Shown: positions 18,391 to 28,281, numbered from the stretch's first letter. The stretch: DNA of 64,000 nt from an uncultured Flavobacteriaceae bacterium (GCA_937944485.1 CALDYU010000002.1:242483-306482); one strand, 5' to 3'. Numbers and translations: made by a program. The notes: generated by a model not told the origin, from the sequence alone.

Positions 18391-19452
18391 CTAATCTTTG
18401 TAGTATGCAAAAGCTTCATTATACAAATTATAGGGAATTTGTTGGTCAATTACAGGATCGCCAATTGCTTTTAATAAAACAAAATTGATACTGCCATGCG
18501 AATTCTTTTTGTCATATTGCAATAGAGAAAGGATCTGTTGAATAGCTAATTCGGTAAATTCTATTTTAGCATATCGTTGTAGAAATACTTTTTTAATTTC
18601 ATGAACCTTTGTTTCAGGAAGACCACAGATTTTATGAGACAAATAAGCTTCTAAAATCATACCAATGGCGATGGCTTCACCATGTAATAAGGTTTCATGC
18701 TCGTCACTCATTAAAAAATACGATTCAATGGCGTGCCCCAGCGTATGTCCAAAATTCAATGTTTTTCTAATATTCTGTTCGGTTGGGTCTTGTAATACCA
18801 CCTTATTTTTAATGACAACTGATTTATAAATCATAGCATCTAAGGCACTAAATGTTGCTTGTATTTTTAAGGTTTCCCAGTAAGCCACATCTGCTATCAA
18901 GCCATGCTTAAGCATTTCAGCATAACCGCTTTGCAACTGTCGGTCCTCAAGAGTCTTTAAAAAACTTGGAAGCACGAGTACCATTTCGGGTTGATTAATC
19001 ACTCCGATTTGATTTTTAAGGGTACCAAGATCAATCCCCGTCTTACCACCAATAGAAGCATCAACCATGGCCAACAAAGTGGTGGGAACATTTATAAAAC
19101 GTACGCCCCTTTTAAAAGTTGAAGCCACAAACCCCCCTAAATCGGTTACAACACCTCCACCTAAATTTATGATTAAACTTTTACGATCAGCATTCAGTTG
19201 CGACAAGGTTTCCCAAAGATGTAGGCAGGTGCTAATATTCTTATTTATTTCACCAGAAGCAATTTCCAAAACTTCAAAATGAAAATCACCAGTTATCGCG
19301 CTCATGAAATCAGGAAGGCAATCTGTATAGGTGTTTTCATCAACAATTATAAAAAGAGATGAATACGCATGCGCTTCTAAATGAGCGTTGAGTTTAGTAT
19401 AAGCTTGTTCGTTAAAATGAACGGCATACGATGAAGTAATAATTGATTCCAA
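18391..19452 (-). CDS. aroB: 3-dehydroquinate synthase
   Basis: 353 residues. It converts DAHP to 3-dehydroquinate in the shikimate pathway, using NAD and a divalent metal. Visible motifs are NLGGGVVTDLGGFVASTFKRG and the phosphate/NAD site VPTTLLAMVDASIGGKTGID, with metal ligands in E..KHGLIAD, NFGHTLGHAIE and LHGEAIAIGM. No other aro genes are adjacent. It diverges from the proline dehydrogenase gene. Confidence 0.95.
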   Translation of the reverse strand: MESIITSSYAVHFNEQAYTKLNAHLEAHAYSSLFIIVDENTYTDCLPDFMSAITGDFHFEVLEIASGEINKNISTCLHLWETLSQLNADRKSLIINLGGGVVTDLGGFVASTFKRGVRFINVPTTLLAMVDASIGGKTGIDLGTLKNQIGVINQPEMVLVLPSFLKTLEDRQLQSGYAEMLKHGLIADVAYWETLKIQATFSALDAMIYKSVVIKNKVVLQDPTEQNIRKTLNFGHTLGHAIESYFLMSDEHETLLHGEAIAIGMILEAYLSHKICGLPETKVHEIKKVFLQRYAKIEFTELAIQQILSLLQYDKKNSHGSINFVLLKAIGDPVIDQQIPYNLYNEAFAYYKD

Positions 19453-19536
19453 AATAAAATAATTTTTCTTGCGGAAGTAGAAATTCTAATTGCAAAATAA
19501 ACCTAAAATTTGTCAATAGAATACAAAAGTGGGCTT

Positions 19537-19544
19537 TATCTTTG
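19537..19544 (+). promoter_or_regulatory. Candidate promoter -7 box for proline dehydrogenase
   Basis: TATCTTTG is an exact TAnnTTTG match 22 bp before the ATG. A TTG at 19510-19512 lies 24 bp upstream, slightly longer than usual spacing. Confidence 0.5.
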
Positions 19545-19566
19545 AAAGCAATTAATTTACTTAAAA

Positions 19567-20733
19567 ATGGATCGAATTTTTGAGGATACCGCAACTGCCT
19601 TTGCATTAAAAACGGATTCTGAATTAGAACGCGCGTATTTTCTGTTTAAAATGATAGCTAACGAACCTTTAGTTCGTATAGGTACCGCTATGACCAATTT
19701 TGCTATTAAGGCACATTTGCCCGTTGAAGGTCTAATTCGTGCTACTGTATTTGATCATTTTTGTGGAGGAGTAAGTGAAGAAGACTGCTTACCAATTGTA
19801 GATAAAATGTTCGCTAAGGGCGTTTGTTCTGTTTTAGATTATTCTGTTGAAGGGCAGGAGGGTGATGATCCGTTTGATAGTGCCTTAGAAACAATATTAA
19901 AAATTTTAGATTTCGTAAAGGAAAAAGATGCCATACCCTTTGCAGTTTTTAAACCTACGGGCTTTGGGCGTTTTGCCTTGTATGAAAAAATTGGAAGCGG
20001 ACAAAAGTTAACTGCGGAAGAAACTAGTGAGTGGCAAAGGGTGATAAATCGCTTTGAAAAAGTATGTCAAAAGGCCTACGACTTAGACGTATGCTTACTT
20101 GTTGATGGTGAAGAAAGTTGGATGCAAGATGCTGCAGATGATTTGGTTGAAGATCTTATGCGAAAGTATAATACCAAAAAAGCCATTGTTTTTAACACCT
20201 TACAGATGTATCGCTGGGACCGATTAGATTATCTCAAAAAATTACATGCGAGATCGTTAAAAGACGGTTTTATTATTGGTATGAAGGTGGTACGAGGTGC
20301 CTACATGGAAAAAGAAAATGCGCGGGCAGAAGCCATGGGCTATGCAACACCAATATGTGAAAGTAAAAAAGCTACTGATGTAAATTTTGATGCGGCGATA
20401 GAATATATGGTATCAAATATTGATTCTATTTCGCTTTTTGCCGGCACACATAATGAGGAAAGTTCATACCGTCTTATAGAACTTTTGGACAAAGAAAATA
20501 TAAAATCAAATGACCCGAGAGTGTGGTTTGGCCAATTGTTTGGTATGAGTGACCATATTTCTTTCAACTTAGCGAGTAGAAACTTTAATGTGGCAAAATA
20601 TTTACCCTTCGGCCCTGTGCGTGATGTCATGCCATACTTAATTCGAAGAGCCGAAGAAAACACCTCTGTGGCTGGTCAAACAACTAGAGAATTGTCACTC
20701 TTAAAAAAAGAAAAGAAGCGGCGTAAGATCTAA
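19567..20733 (+). CDS. Proline dehydrogenase
   Basis: 388 residues, a monofunctional FAD enzyme oxidising proline to pyrroline-5-carboxylate. The TIM-barrel motifs are present: FAVFKPTGFGRF, VDGEESWMQ, KVVRGAYMEKE (substrate/FAD contacts), FAGTHNEES, and the C-terminal YLPFGPVRDVMPYLIRRAEENTSV with the two arginines that bind the substrate carboxylate. No pyrroline-5-carboxylate dehydrogenase gene is in the window. It ends in a Lys/Arg-rich tail. Confidence 0.93.
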   Translation: MDRIFEDTATAFALKTDSELERAYFLFKMIANEPLVRIGTAMTNFAIKAHLPVEGLIRATVFDHFCGGVSEEDCLPIVDKMFAKGVCSVLDYSVEGQEGDDPFDSALETILKILDFVKEKDAIPFAVFKPTGFGRFALYEKIGSGQKLTAEETSEWQRVINRFEKVCQKAYDLDVCLLVDGEESWMQDAADDLVEDLMRKYNTKKAIVFNTLQMYRWDRLDYLKKLHARSLKDGFIIGMKVVRGAYMEKENARAEAMGYATPICESKKATDVNFDAAIEYMVSNIDSISLFAGTHNEESSYRLIELLDKENIKSNDPRVWFGQLFGMSDHISFNLASRNFNVAKYLPFGPVRDVMPYLIRRAEENTSVAGQTTRELSLLKKEKKRRKI

Positions 20734-20906
20734 GGTTTTAATGGGTCTTTTATTAGTGATTATTAACTAATCTTAAATTAAAAACACTTCGTATTATAAA
20801 AAGCCCCTCCATTTTGGTAGCGATAAATATTTGTTGCTTTTTTATCAAAAAATGAAACCTCAATATTTTTTACTCGTTATTAATATGAGTAACCTACCCA
20901 ATATCA

Positions 20907-21455
20907 ATGCAAAATAGTACTATAAATCAAATCATTAAACTTTGTATTAAGGGTGATGAAATGGCGCAGATGCAGTTGTACGACCAATATAGTAAGGCTA
21001 TGTATCAAATTGCATGTAGGTATTTAGGAGATGAGGATGCAAAAGATGCTATGCAGGAAGGATTTTTAAAAGCCTTTAAAAAGATGAGTTCTTATACCTC
21101 TGAATTTAGTTTTGGAGCATGGCTAAAGCGAATCATAATCAATCAATGTATTGATGTATTAAAAAAACGCCGATTAGAAACTAGCTCTTTCGAAGAAGAA
21201 AAATTGGAAATTATAGATGATACTAGCTGGAGTTTTGACAGCACTATTACTAAGCAAATGATTATAGCCGCAATCGAAACTCTAAATGAAAAATATAAGT
21301 TAGTAGTTAAGTTATACTTGATGGAGGGGTATGATCATGAAGAGATATCCGTAATATTAAACATACCTAGAAAAACATCCAGAACACATTTGAGACGAGC
21401 TAAATTAAAATTACAAGAAATTCTAAAAGTAAAACTTCATGAAACAGGATATTAA
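20907..21455 (+). CDS. RNA polymerase sigma factor, ECF type
   Basis: 182 residues with the two-domain architecture of sigma-70 ECF factors. Sigma2 spans about 20-90 (YDQYSKAMYQIACRYLGDEDAKDAMQEGFLKAFKKM) and sigma4 about 120-175, with the helix-turn-helix region LYLMEGYDHEEISVILNIPRKTSRTHLRRAKLKL. Its end overlaps the next gene by 17 bp, so translation is coupled. The downstream gene encodes a membrane protein placed like an anti-sigma factor. The signal and regulon are unknown. Confidence 0.92.
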   Translation: MQNSTINQIIKLCIKGDEMAQMQLYDQYSKAMYQIACRYLGDEDAKDAMQEGFLKAFKKMSSYTSEFSFGAWLKRIIINQCIDVLKKRRLETSSFEEEKLEIIDDTSWSFDSTITKQMIIAAIETLNEKYKLVVKLYLMEGYDHEEISVILNIPRKTSRTHLRRAKLKLQEILKVKLHETGY

Positions 21456-21969
21456 AAATCTTTTTAAAGATGATAATGGCAATAAGAAGTTGCCAAATTC
21501 ACACCGTGAAGAATTTTTAGCCAAATTGAAAGGTTCAAAAGTTGGTAAAAAGAAGATACTCAGTTATAATTTCATTTACAAGACTGCGGCAGCAATACTC
21601 ATATTTATTTCTGCTGGGTATTTTGCTATTATTGATAAAGACAAAAAGCTAACAGTACAAACTTCTTTAGAACTACAGTTAGACGAATTAGAGCGACAAT
21701 ATTTGGTAAGTATTGATAGTGAATGGCAAAATTTTTTAATGATAGCAGAAGATACCATTCTTATAAATCGCTATGAACACAAACTAAATAGTTTAGCCAA
21801 TGATTATTATAAAATTTCGAAAAAATTTAGAAGCGACACTAATAATATCATTTTAATCGAAGAACTAGTGGAGAATTTACAAACTAGGCTGAAGATTTTA
21901 ATGGATATTCAAGAACATATTGAATTATTAAATCAAAAAACAGAAAATAATGAAATCAATAGTATTTAA
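21439..21969 (+). CDS. Single-pass membrane protein, putative anti-sigma factor
   Basis: 176 residues. A charged cytoplasmic N-terminus of about 45 residues, one membrane helix (about 48-66) and an outside domain of about 110 mostly helical residues give the topology of an anti-sigma factor. I do not see the zinc motif of ZAS proteins. It overlaps the sigma gene by 17 bp and the next gene by 20 bp. The anti-sigma role is inferred from position and topology, not from a recognised domain. Confidence 0.7.
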   Translation: MKQDIKNLFKDDNGNKKLPNSHREEFLAKLKGSKVGKKKILSYNFIYKTAAAILIFISAGYFAIIDKDKKLTVQTSLELQLDELERQYLVSIDSEWQNFLMIAEDTILINRYEHKLNSLANDYYKISKKFRSDTNNIILIEELVENLQTRLKILMDIQEHIELLNQKTENNEINSI

Positions 21970-23110
21970 TTTGCTATTTATGATGCTCATCACATCTTAC
22001 AGCATTCAAGCACAAAAAAATAATTTTTATAGTAAAAATTTTGAAACTAATGAACAAACTACTCTGACAATTAATCTAGATGACTCACATTTAATTCTTC
22101 AGCCGTCAACTGATGGTAAGGTTCATGTCGATTATAGTTTTGAGTTTGACGGTTATTCAAAAAAGGAAATTAAAGAAGAGTTGACTACTATCAAAGCCGA
22201 TGCTGTGCAATTTAAAAATAAAATTACAGTAACTGCCAATAAGATTCGAAAAGAGTATAAACACTATACATATGATGGTACAGGAGCTATGTTTATTGAG
22301 GGTGGTTTGTCTGGTCTATTCGGTGCTGATGAGGATAAAAAAGGTGCTGTGATACGTAAGTCCAAGGATTCTATTATTGAGGAGTTGAGATTCGAAAAAT
22401 TTAAATCTTTGAAATTTATTGGCGATAAGTTTAAAGTAAAAGAAGCTGATGGTACAATTAGAAACCTAAGAGATCGTGGCAGCCTTAAAATAATGAGAGG
22501 TAAGTTCATCATTAAGTTACCACCCTATGTTAAATTGACCGTAAAAGGCAAACAATCTGACCTTTTGATTAAAGGTGATGTTGTTAATGAACTAAATTTT
22601 GATTTAGAATTAGGTTCTCTGAAAGCGCAAAAAATTTTAAATGATCGCAATAAAATAAAGGTTGAATTCACATCTGTTAAAGTAGAACAAATTATAGGTG
22701 GCGATTATATTTTTAATAATGTAGATGGATTGATAGCCTCCATAGCCGATATTACTATTAACTCTGAATTTTCTGAGATAGAACTGGGTGAGATAAATAG
22801 TGGCGTGAAGATCACAGATTTTAATAGCGAGTATTACTTTTATAACTTTTCAAGCAATTTTAAGCAATTTAACTTGAATTCAGAATACTCTAAGATTCAT
22901 TTTTTTGAACCTAAAGCAGACCATAGTTTCAAAGTTTTTGGGAATAATACCATAAATTACCTTGGCGATATTAAGGTGGAGATGCAGCCAACTCAAAAGG
23001 ATGAAAAATTCAATATGATGGAGAGGAAAGCTAAAGGGAAAGGAGTATTTTCTGGTCACATCAATTTTGATATTATACATGGTATCATTTACTCCTATAC
23101 TGATGATTGA
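21950..23110 (+). CDS. Secreted beta-rich protein of a sigma-factor operon
   Basis: 386 residues starting with a signal peptide that ends near SIQAQ. The mature part is rich in short strand-like repeats, with segments such as KLTVKGKQSDLLIKGDV and SEFSEIELGEINSGVKITDFNSEY, resembling the parallel-beta 'adhesin head' (DUF2807/DUF4097-like) proteins often found beside ECF sigma factors in Bacteroidota. This assignment is from pattern only. It may be a sensor or the regulated product of the operon. Confidence 0.7.
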   Translation: MKSIVFNLLFMMLITSYSIQAQKNNFYSKNFETNEQTTLTINLDDSHLILQPSTDGKVHVDYSFEFDGYSKKEIKEELTTIKADAVQFKNKITVTANKIRKEYKHYTYDGTGAMFIEGGLSGLFGADEDKKGAVIRKSKDSIIEELRFEKFKSLKFIGDKFKVKEADGTIRNLRDRGSLKIMRGKFIIKLPPYVKLTVKGKQSDLLIKGDVVNELNFDLELGSLKAQKILNDRNKIKVEFTSVKVEQIIGGDYIFNNVDGLIASIADITINSEFSEIELGEINSGVKITDFNSEYYFYNFSSNFKQFNLNSEYSKIHFFEPKADHSFKVFGNNTINYLGDIKVEMQPTQKDEKFNMMERKAKGKGVFSGHINFDIIHGIIYSYTDD

Positions 23111-23142
23111 TTAAATGCTGATAAGAAAGATTAATTTTCATT

Positions 23143-23520
23143 CTATTGTGTAATACTCTCAATTGTAATCCTTTCGGGGCAGTTTCGAACTTTCATCTGA
23201 AGTGATTTTTTAGCAACTTCGCCCGCAATAATATATGTTTTACAGGGCTTTGATTTTGTATCACTACTTCCGAAATCAACATCACCTTCTGTCAAAAATT
23301 GCTTAATGGCCAAGGTGTCAAGTTCGTTTGAGTTTAGCATTGCAGAAATATCTTCAGAATAATACATGGGCTTCGATCGTAAATCTTTTAAGACTCTACA
23401 ATTGGGTAAATAGCAAAATGACACTCCCGTTTCATCTGATTTTTTTTTCAGAAAAAAAGCAAGAAAAACGAGGCCTAACGATAAACCTACTAAAAAATAC
23501 CCAAGCCGTTTGATAAACAT
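23143..23520 (-). CDS. Small membrane-anchored protein, DUF4258-like
   Basis: 125 residues. An N-terminal helix (about 5-25) anchors the protein; the remainder has four cysteines and a segment (CRVLKDLRSKPMYYSEDISAML...TEGDVDFGSSDT) that recalls DUF4258-type proteins found next to alanine dehydrogenase in flavobacteria. The match is from memory. It ends 32 bp from the convergent secreted-protein gene and is 9 bp downstream of the alanine dehydrogenase gene, so the two are probably co-transcribed. Confidence 0.65.
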   Translation of the reverse strand: MFIKRLGYFLVGLSLGLVFLAFFLKKKSDETGVSFCYLPNCRVLKDLRSKPMYYSEDISAMLNSNELDTLAIKQFLTEGDVDFGSSDTKSKPCKTYIIAGEVAKKSLQMKVRNCPERITIESITQ

Positions 23521-23529
23521 AAAGTTTGT

Positions 23530-24729
23530 TTAAAATATAAGGAAGTTGATATCACTATATTGTAAATCAAACCATTCACCAACTGATTTACTGGTTAAAA
23601 TACCGTGATACATATATAAGCCATTACGAAGACCTTTGTCAAAACGCAACGAATTTTCTACCCCACCATCTTCACCTAGTTTTAGTAAGTAGGGGGTAAA
23701 TATATTGCTTATAGAAATAGAAGCTGTTTTAGGATAGCGTGATGGTATATTTGGTACGCCGTAGTGAATAACACCCATTTTTTCAATCGTGGGTTTTTCG
23801 TGAGTGGTAATCTGACTAGTTTCGAAACAACCTCCCATATCGATGCTCACATCTATGATTACGGCGCCTTTTTTCATAGTTTCAACCATCTCATTAGTTA
23901 CTACTACAGGGGCCCGATCTTTACCACGAGTTGCTCCTATTGCCACATCACAGCGACGCAAAGCCTTTTTTAGATTTTTAGGTTGTATGGTTGAAGTATA
24001 TACTGTTTGGTTTAAGTTTGTTTGAACTTTTCGCAATTTGGTAATAGAGTTATCAAAGAGGCGAATATTTGCTCCGAGACCGAGCGCAGATCGAGCAGCG
24101 AATTCGCCAACAGTGCCCGCACCAATAATAACTACTTCAGCAGGAGGCACACCGCTAATATTGCCAAACATAAGTCCGTTACCATCATTAGTGGCCGCTA
24201 ATATTTCGGCTGCAATGAGTACTGAAGAAGTGCCAGCAATTTCGCTTAGTGAGCGTACCACTGGAAATTTTCCTTCCTCATCACGAATAAATTCAAAAGC
24301 AACAGCTGTAATTCTTTTTTTAGCTAAGGCTTCAAAATATTTTTTGGTTTTCGTTTTTAATTGCAGGGCTGATATAACAGTAGCCTGCGGATTAATTAAT
24401 CCGATTTCTGCTAGGGTAGGAGGTTCAACCTTTAAAATAAGCGGACAAGAAAATACCTTTTTAGTGTCTTTCGTTACCTCGGCTCCAGCTTCGGTATAAT
24501 CTATATCAGGATAGAAAGCCGCCTCGCCAGCACCCGCTTCAATTAAAACACGATGTCCATTGGCGGTTATGGCATTAACAGCATCAGGTGTTAGGCAAAT
24601 TCGTTTTTCAAGAAATTGATTTTCTTTAGGAATACCGATAAAAAGTTCTCCTTTTTGTTTTAGAACTTCAAGCATTTCCTCTTGCGGAAGTAATTGTTGC
24701 TTGCTAAAAGGTGAGGTTGGTTGATCCAT
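23530..24729 (-). CDS. ald: Alanine dehydrogenase
   Basis: 399 residues. The N-terminal catalytic domain starts GIPKENQFLEKRICLTPDAV, and the NAD-binding domain carries VVIIGAGTVGEFAARSALGLGANIRLFD. It interconverts alanine and pyruvate with NAD. The Bacteroidota form has an N-terminal extension of about 30 residues, present here, and the C-terminal YHGILTSKSVGEWFDL motif. Transhydrogenase subunit alpha is related, but no pntB is present. Confidence 0.9.
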   Translation of the reverse strand: MDQPTSPFSKQQLLPQEEMLEVLKQKGELFIGIPKENQFLEKRICLTPDAVNAITANGHRVLIEAGAGEAAFYPDIDYTEAGAEVTKDTKKVFSCPLILKVEPPTLAEIGLINPQATVISALQLKTKTKKYFEALAKKRITAVAFEFIRDEEGKFPVVRSLSEIAGTSSVLIAAEILAATNDGNGLMFGNISGVPPAEVVIIGAGTVGEFAARSALGLGANIRLFDNSITKLRKVQTNLNQTVYTSTIQPKNLKKALRRCDVAIGATRGKDRAPVVVTNEMVETMKKGAVIIDVSIDMGGCFETSQITTHEKPTIEKMGVIHYGVPNIPSRYPKTASISISNIFTPYLLKLGEDGGVENSLRFDKGLRNGLYMYHGILTSKSVGEWFDLQYSDINFLIF

Positions 24730-24811
24730 TAACTAAAATTCTGTAAAGATAGACAAAGCCATCCTTATCAAAATTACACTTTTTTAATGAAATTTTTAGA
24801 AATTAAAAGGC

Positions 24812-25435
24812 TTACCACAAATGTGTCCAAGATCTTACATTATTGCGGAACTGCCTAAAAACGAATTCTAAATTATCTGTAGAAAAGGTATAATTAATCC
24901 AATCGAATATAGAACCGTATTCCGCTGATTCTGAGCGCTCTACGAATTCTGTAGTGGTTTCTTCTACTGGTGGTTTTTCCTTTAGCGCTTGCAGTTCGCT
25001 TTCTAATGTTTTAAAATCGATACCCTGTGTGACATTATTGAAATGTAGTTTAATTAAATAAATTAATGGTACAATTATCAAACTAGCAGGCAAGATCCAC
25101 CAATTGTCTTCGACCAAAATTTTGAGTATCTGATAGGTATACACCACCAGGGCAATTAATAATACCGGAGCCCAATTTTGCTTACTTGTAAGAAACCAGA
25201 AAAAGAATAGGGTAAAAGGCACCAACCTCGCCAAGGTTAACAAGATCACTTCATTGGTACTTCGAACATTAGAGATGTCAGCGACAATGTTGCCGATTTG
25301 TGCAGTAATTTCAGAAGGGTTGTTAGGTGATTCTATACTAAACAAGAAGGGTGCAATAGCGATCACCACCAATATAAGGGTTTGAACGAAAGAAATGTGC
25401 TTTAATCTGTTGTAGTAGGTTTTAATGTGCTTCAT
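24812..25435 (-). CDS. Hypothetical integral membrane protein
   Basis: 207 residues with four predicted membrane helices: one after a basic N-terminus, and three between about 75 and 150. A hydrophilic helical C-terminus of about 60 residues follows, with EVETTTEF-like acidic segments. I recognise no family. It sits between tsaE and ald on the same strand, with an 82-bp gap to ald. Confidence 0.7.
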   Translation of the reverse strand: MKHIKTYYNRLKHISFVQTLILVVIAIAPFLFSIESPNNPSEITAQIGNIVADISNVRSTNEVILLTLARLVPFTLFFFWFLTSKQNWAPVLLIALVVYTYQILKILVEDNWWILPASLIIVPLIYLIKLHFNNVTQGIDFKTLESELQALKEKPPVEETTTEFVERSESAEYGSIFDWINYTFSTDNLEFVFRQFRNNVRSWTHLW

Positions 25436-25523
25436 AATAGGCGTAAAATCAGGGACATTATTTTAACGCAAAAAGCATTCGTTTATGATTTTACTTACAT
25501 AACTTTAACACAACCTTATTTTT

Positions 25524-25940
25524 TCAAAAGTTAATTTGTCGCGTAGTTTCGTCAATAATACTGATATGAATGTCTACTTTTTCAATAGGTAGCAACGACG
25601 GTATTTTCTCTGGCCATTCGATGAATACCCAACAATTTTTATTTAAATAATCATCAAAGCCCAAATCTAAAATTTCACTTTCATCGTCAATTCTATAAAA
25701 ATCAAAATGATAGCCCAACAAGCTATTATCATGTTTTTCATACTCATTAACAATACCGAAAGTTGGGCTATTGGCACTATCCGTAGAACCCAATAATGTT
25801 ACTAAAGCTTTAATAAGCGTAGTTTTACCTGCTCCCATTTCCCCATAAAAGCAGAGCGTTTTAGATGTAGTGTTTTTAATAATTGATTGAGCAACTTTAG
25901 AGATTTCCGCCTCAGTATATCGCTGTGTAAAACTTCCCAT
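25524..25940 (-). CDS. tsaE: tRNA threonylcarbamoyladenosine biosynthesis ATPase TsaE
   Basis: 138 residues. The Walker A motif GEMGAGKTTLIKAL is near residue 33, SPTFGIVNEYE is typical of the family, and the C-terminal part has HFDFYRIDDESEILDLGFDDYL and WVFIEWPEKI. TsaE acts with TsaB and TsaD to make t6A37 in ANN-decoding tRNAs; the partners are not in the window. It is 12 bp downstream of the next gene and part of a porX-led gene string. Confidence 0.94.
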   Translation of the reverse strand: MGSFTQRYTEAEISKVAQSIIKNTTSKTLCFYGEMGAGKTTLIKALVTLLGSTDSANSPTFGIVNEYEKHDNSLLGYHFDFYRIDDESEILDLGFDDYLNKNCWVFIEWPEKIPSLLPIEKVDIHISIIDETTRQINF

Positions 25941-25952
25941 CTTGATTATTAT

Positions 25953-26651
25953 TTAAGATTTTTCAAGAAAAAAGAAATCAAATATTTGAATTAAATCACC
26001 TGCATCCTTGCGACTTAATTTGTTTCTCTTCATGTACTCATTAATTTGTTGACCTGACTTTCCAAAAAAGGACATAAACTTTTTCCGTTTTTTCGGAATT
26101 ATTATGACGCTTTTAGAGGCCTTTTTATAATCCGAAATAAAATACACGGGTTCTTGATCTTCAAATCTTGCAGGTAATTTTTTTTGATAAGAACCTTCTT
26201 TTTGAGCCCGAAAATATTTTTTGCGCTCTTGTTTGTATAAGGTATAGCGTTCTGTTTGTTTGATTACTTCGAAAAATGACTTTACCCTAGACCCCGAATC
26301 AATAAAAGTAGCAGTGTGATATATTTTATTAGATCCGTCTAGAAGTTGAATTTTAAAATCATATTTTAAATCGAGCATGATAACTTTATCATGTTTTGTT
26401 TTTACTTCAACAATTTGATCAACAATATTAATTCTAATGAATTGCGCTTTTTTAATCTCATTTATTCTTGCCGGAATAAAATCAATATTCTCGTAAGGAG
26501 TGCCAGCTATCTCTTTATATTTAGAATTTTTAATATCCGTGAAAATTCCTATTTCCAGGATATTGCCTTTAATCTCAAGTACCTCTTGTGCTATAATAAA
26601 TAATGGAGCGCAAAAGAGTAGGCAAAAGAATGTATATTTTATTTTCCTCAT
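25953..26651 (-). CDS. Hypothetical secreted protein downstream of porX
   Basis: 232 residues with a signal peptide (KIKYTFFCLLFCAPLFIIAQ). The mature part is Lys-rich and beta-strand-like in the middle, with no motif I recognise. Its start lies one base from the porX stop on the same strand, so it is certainly in the same transcript. Whether it has a role in type IX secretion is unknown. Confidence 0.7.
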   Translation of the reverse strand: MRKIKYTFFCLLFCAPLFIIAQEVLEIKGNILEIGIFTDIKNSKYKEIAGTPYENIDFIPARINEIKKAQFIRINIVDQIVEVKTKHDKVIMLDLKYDFKIQLLDGSNKIYHTATFIDSGSRVKSFFEVIKQTERYTLYKQERKKYFRAQKEGSYQKKLPARFEDQEPVYFISDYKKASKSVIIIPKKRKKFMSFFGKSGQQINEYMKRNKLSRKDAGDLIQIFDFFFLEKS

Positions 26652-26652
26652 A

Positions 26653-28197
26653 TTATCTCGGTTGCAAAACTACAAAAGGAATGATCATTTCTTCTAAAGA
26701 AACACCCCCATGTTGATAGCTATTTCTATAATAACTCACATAATGATTGTAATTATTCGGATAGGCAAAAAACAAATCATTTTTAGCAAAAATGAAAGAA
26801 CTACTCATGTTAATTGATGGCAAATGCAATCGTCGCGGGTCCCTAGCGTCTAAAACATCTTTTTCTTCATAGGTAAGGCTGCGACCAGTTTTATAGCGCA
26901 AATTTAAACTCGTTTCTTTGTCACCGATTACCTTTGATGGCTGTTTTACGTTAATGGTACCATGATCTGTAGTAATAATTAACTTCATGCCCATAGTTTG
27001 GGCCTGTTGAATTATTTCTAATAATGGAGAATTCTTAAACCAACTTTGAGTGAGCGATCGATAAGCCTTATCATTAGATGCTAATTCTTTTATAACTTCC
27101 ATTTCAGTTTTAGAATGCGAGAGCATGTCTACAAAATTGTAAACTATAACCGTAAGATCATTGTCTTTTTGACTTCTGAAATTCTGTGAGAGGTGTTTGC
27201 CTTGCTTTAAGCTACTGATTTTATGGTACTCCCATTTAAGATCTAGCCCTAATCTTTTTAATTGCGCGCCAAGAAATCGATCTTCGAATAAATTTTTGCC
27301 ACCTTCATCGGTGTCGTTTTTCCACCAGTCAGGGTGTCTTTTCTCCATTTCTAAGGGGGTTAGCCCAGAAAAAATGGCATTTCTAGCATACTGCGTCGCT
27401 GTTGGCAGAATACTTAAATAAGACGTTTCTTTAGTCTTTTTATAAAAAGAGTTCACCGTATCTTCAAATGCAAACCATTGATCATAGCGTAAATTGTCAA
27501 CTACCACCAAAAGAGTAGAAGTTTCTTGCAATTCGGGCTTGATCCATTCTTTAAAAAGCGTATGCGACATGACCGGCCCCGAGGCATCACTAAACCAATC
27601 TTCGTAATTGTTTTCAATAAATTTACAGAATTGTTGATTGGCTTCTACTTTTTGAGACTCAAGAATTTCAAACATTCCAGTGTCTTCAATATCTTCTAAC
27701 TGTAATTCCCAATAAATTAACTTTTTATACAGTTCTACCCATTCATCATAGCTATTCACCATGGATAAATCCATCGCTATTTTACGAAATTCTTGCTGAT
27801 AATTTGACGTGGTTTTTTCAGAGACTAAGCGTGAATGATCTAAATTTTTCTTTAGAGACAATAATATTTGATTGGGGTTTACAGGCTTAATTAGATAATC
27901 AGCAATCTGTGATCCAATAGCCTCTTCCATGATGAATTCCTCTTCACTTTTGGTAATCATCACAACAGGCAAAGAGGCATTCATGAGTTTAATTTCATTC
28001 AGAGTTTCAAGACCTGAAATGCCTGGCATATTCTCATCTAAAAAAACAATATCCACTTTTGATTCGTTGAGTTCTTCTAGGGCTTCTTGACCACTCTTAC
28101 AAGTAATTACTTGGTAATTTTTATTTTCTAAAAAAATGATATGCGGCTTTAAAAGATCAATTTCATCGTCGACCCAAAGAATAGTAATATTGTTCAT
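26653..28197 (-). CDS. porX: Type IX secretion regulator PorX: response regulator with PglZ phosphatase domain
   Basis: 514 residues. The receiver domain (1-120) has acidic residues D10/D11, phosphoacceptor D54 in FLDENMPG, and K83 in MITKSEEE. A helical linker (about 125-200) leads to an alkaline-phosphatase-superfamily PglZ domain with VVVDNLRYDQW, LPTATQYARNAIFSGL and IITTDHGT metal and nucleophile motifs. PorX controls type IX secretion and gliding in Bacteroidota and its PglZ domain is a zinc phosphodiesterase acting on nucleotide signals. The partner kinase PorY is not in the window. Confidence 0.95.
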   Translation of the reverse strand: MNNITILWVDDEIDLLKPHIIFLENKNYQVITCKSGQEALEELNESKVDIVFLDENMPGISGLETLNEIKLMNASLPVVMITKSEEEFIMEEAIGSQIADYLIKPVNPNQILLSLKKNLDHSRLVSEKTTSNYQQEFRKIAMDLSMVNSYDEWVELYKKLIYWELQLEDIEDTGMFEILESQKVEANQQFCKFIENNYEDWFSDASGPVMSHTLFKEWIKPELQETSTLLVVVDNLRYDQWFAFEDTVNSFYKKTKETSYLSILPTATQYARNAIFSGLTPLEMEKRHPDWWKNDTDEGGKNLFEDRFLGAQLKRLGLDLKWEYHKISSLKQGKHLSQNFRSQKDNDLTVIVYNFVDMLSHSKTEMEVIKELASNDKAYRSLTQSWFKNSPLLEIIQQAQTMGMKLIITTDHGTINVKQPSKVIGDKETSLNLRYKTGRSLTYEEKDVLDARDPRRLHLPSINMSSSFIFAKNDLFFAYPNNYNHYVSYYRNSYQHGGVSLEEMIIPFVVLQPR

Positions 28198-28281
28198 ATA
28201 AAGGTATTATGTTGCTAAGGTGAATAAATACTAGTGAATAGGTGAACACAAAAAACATGCTAAGATTCAATATCAATTATA

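Noticed and set aside
24038..24499. A 153-codon plus-strand frame opposite alanine dehydrogenase
   Set aside because: It lies wholly inside the ald gene, whose motifs are intact; the Ala/Ser/Pro-rich composition is an antisense artefact.
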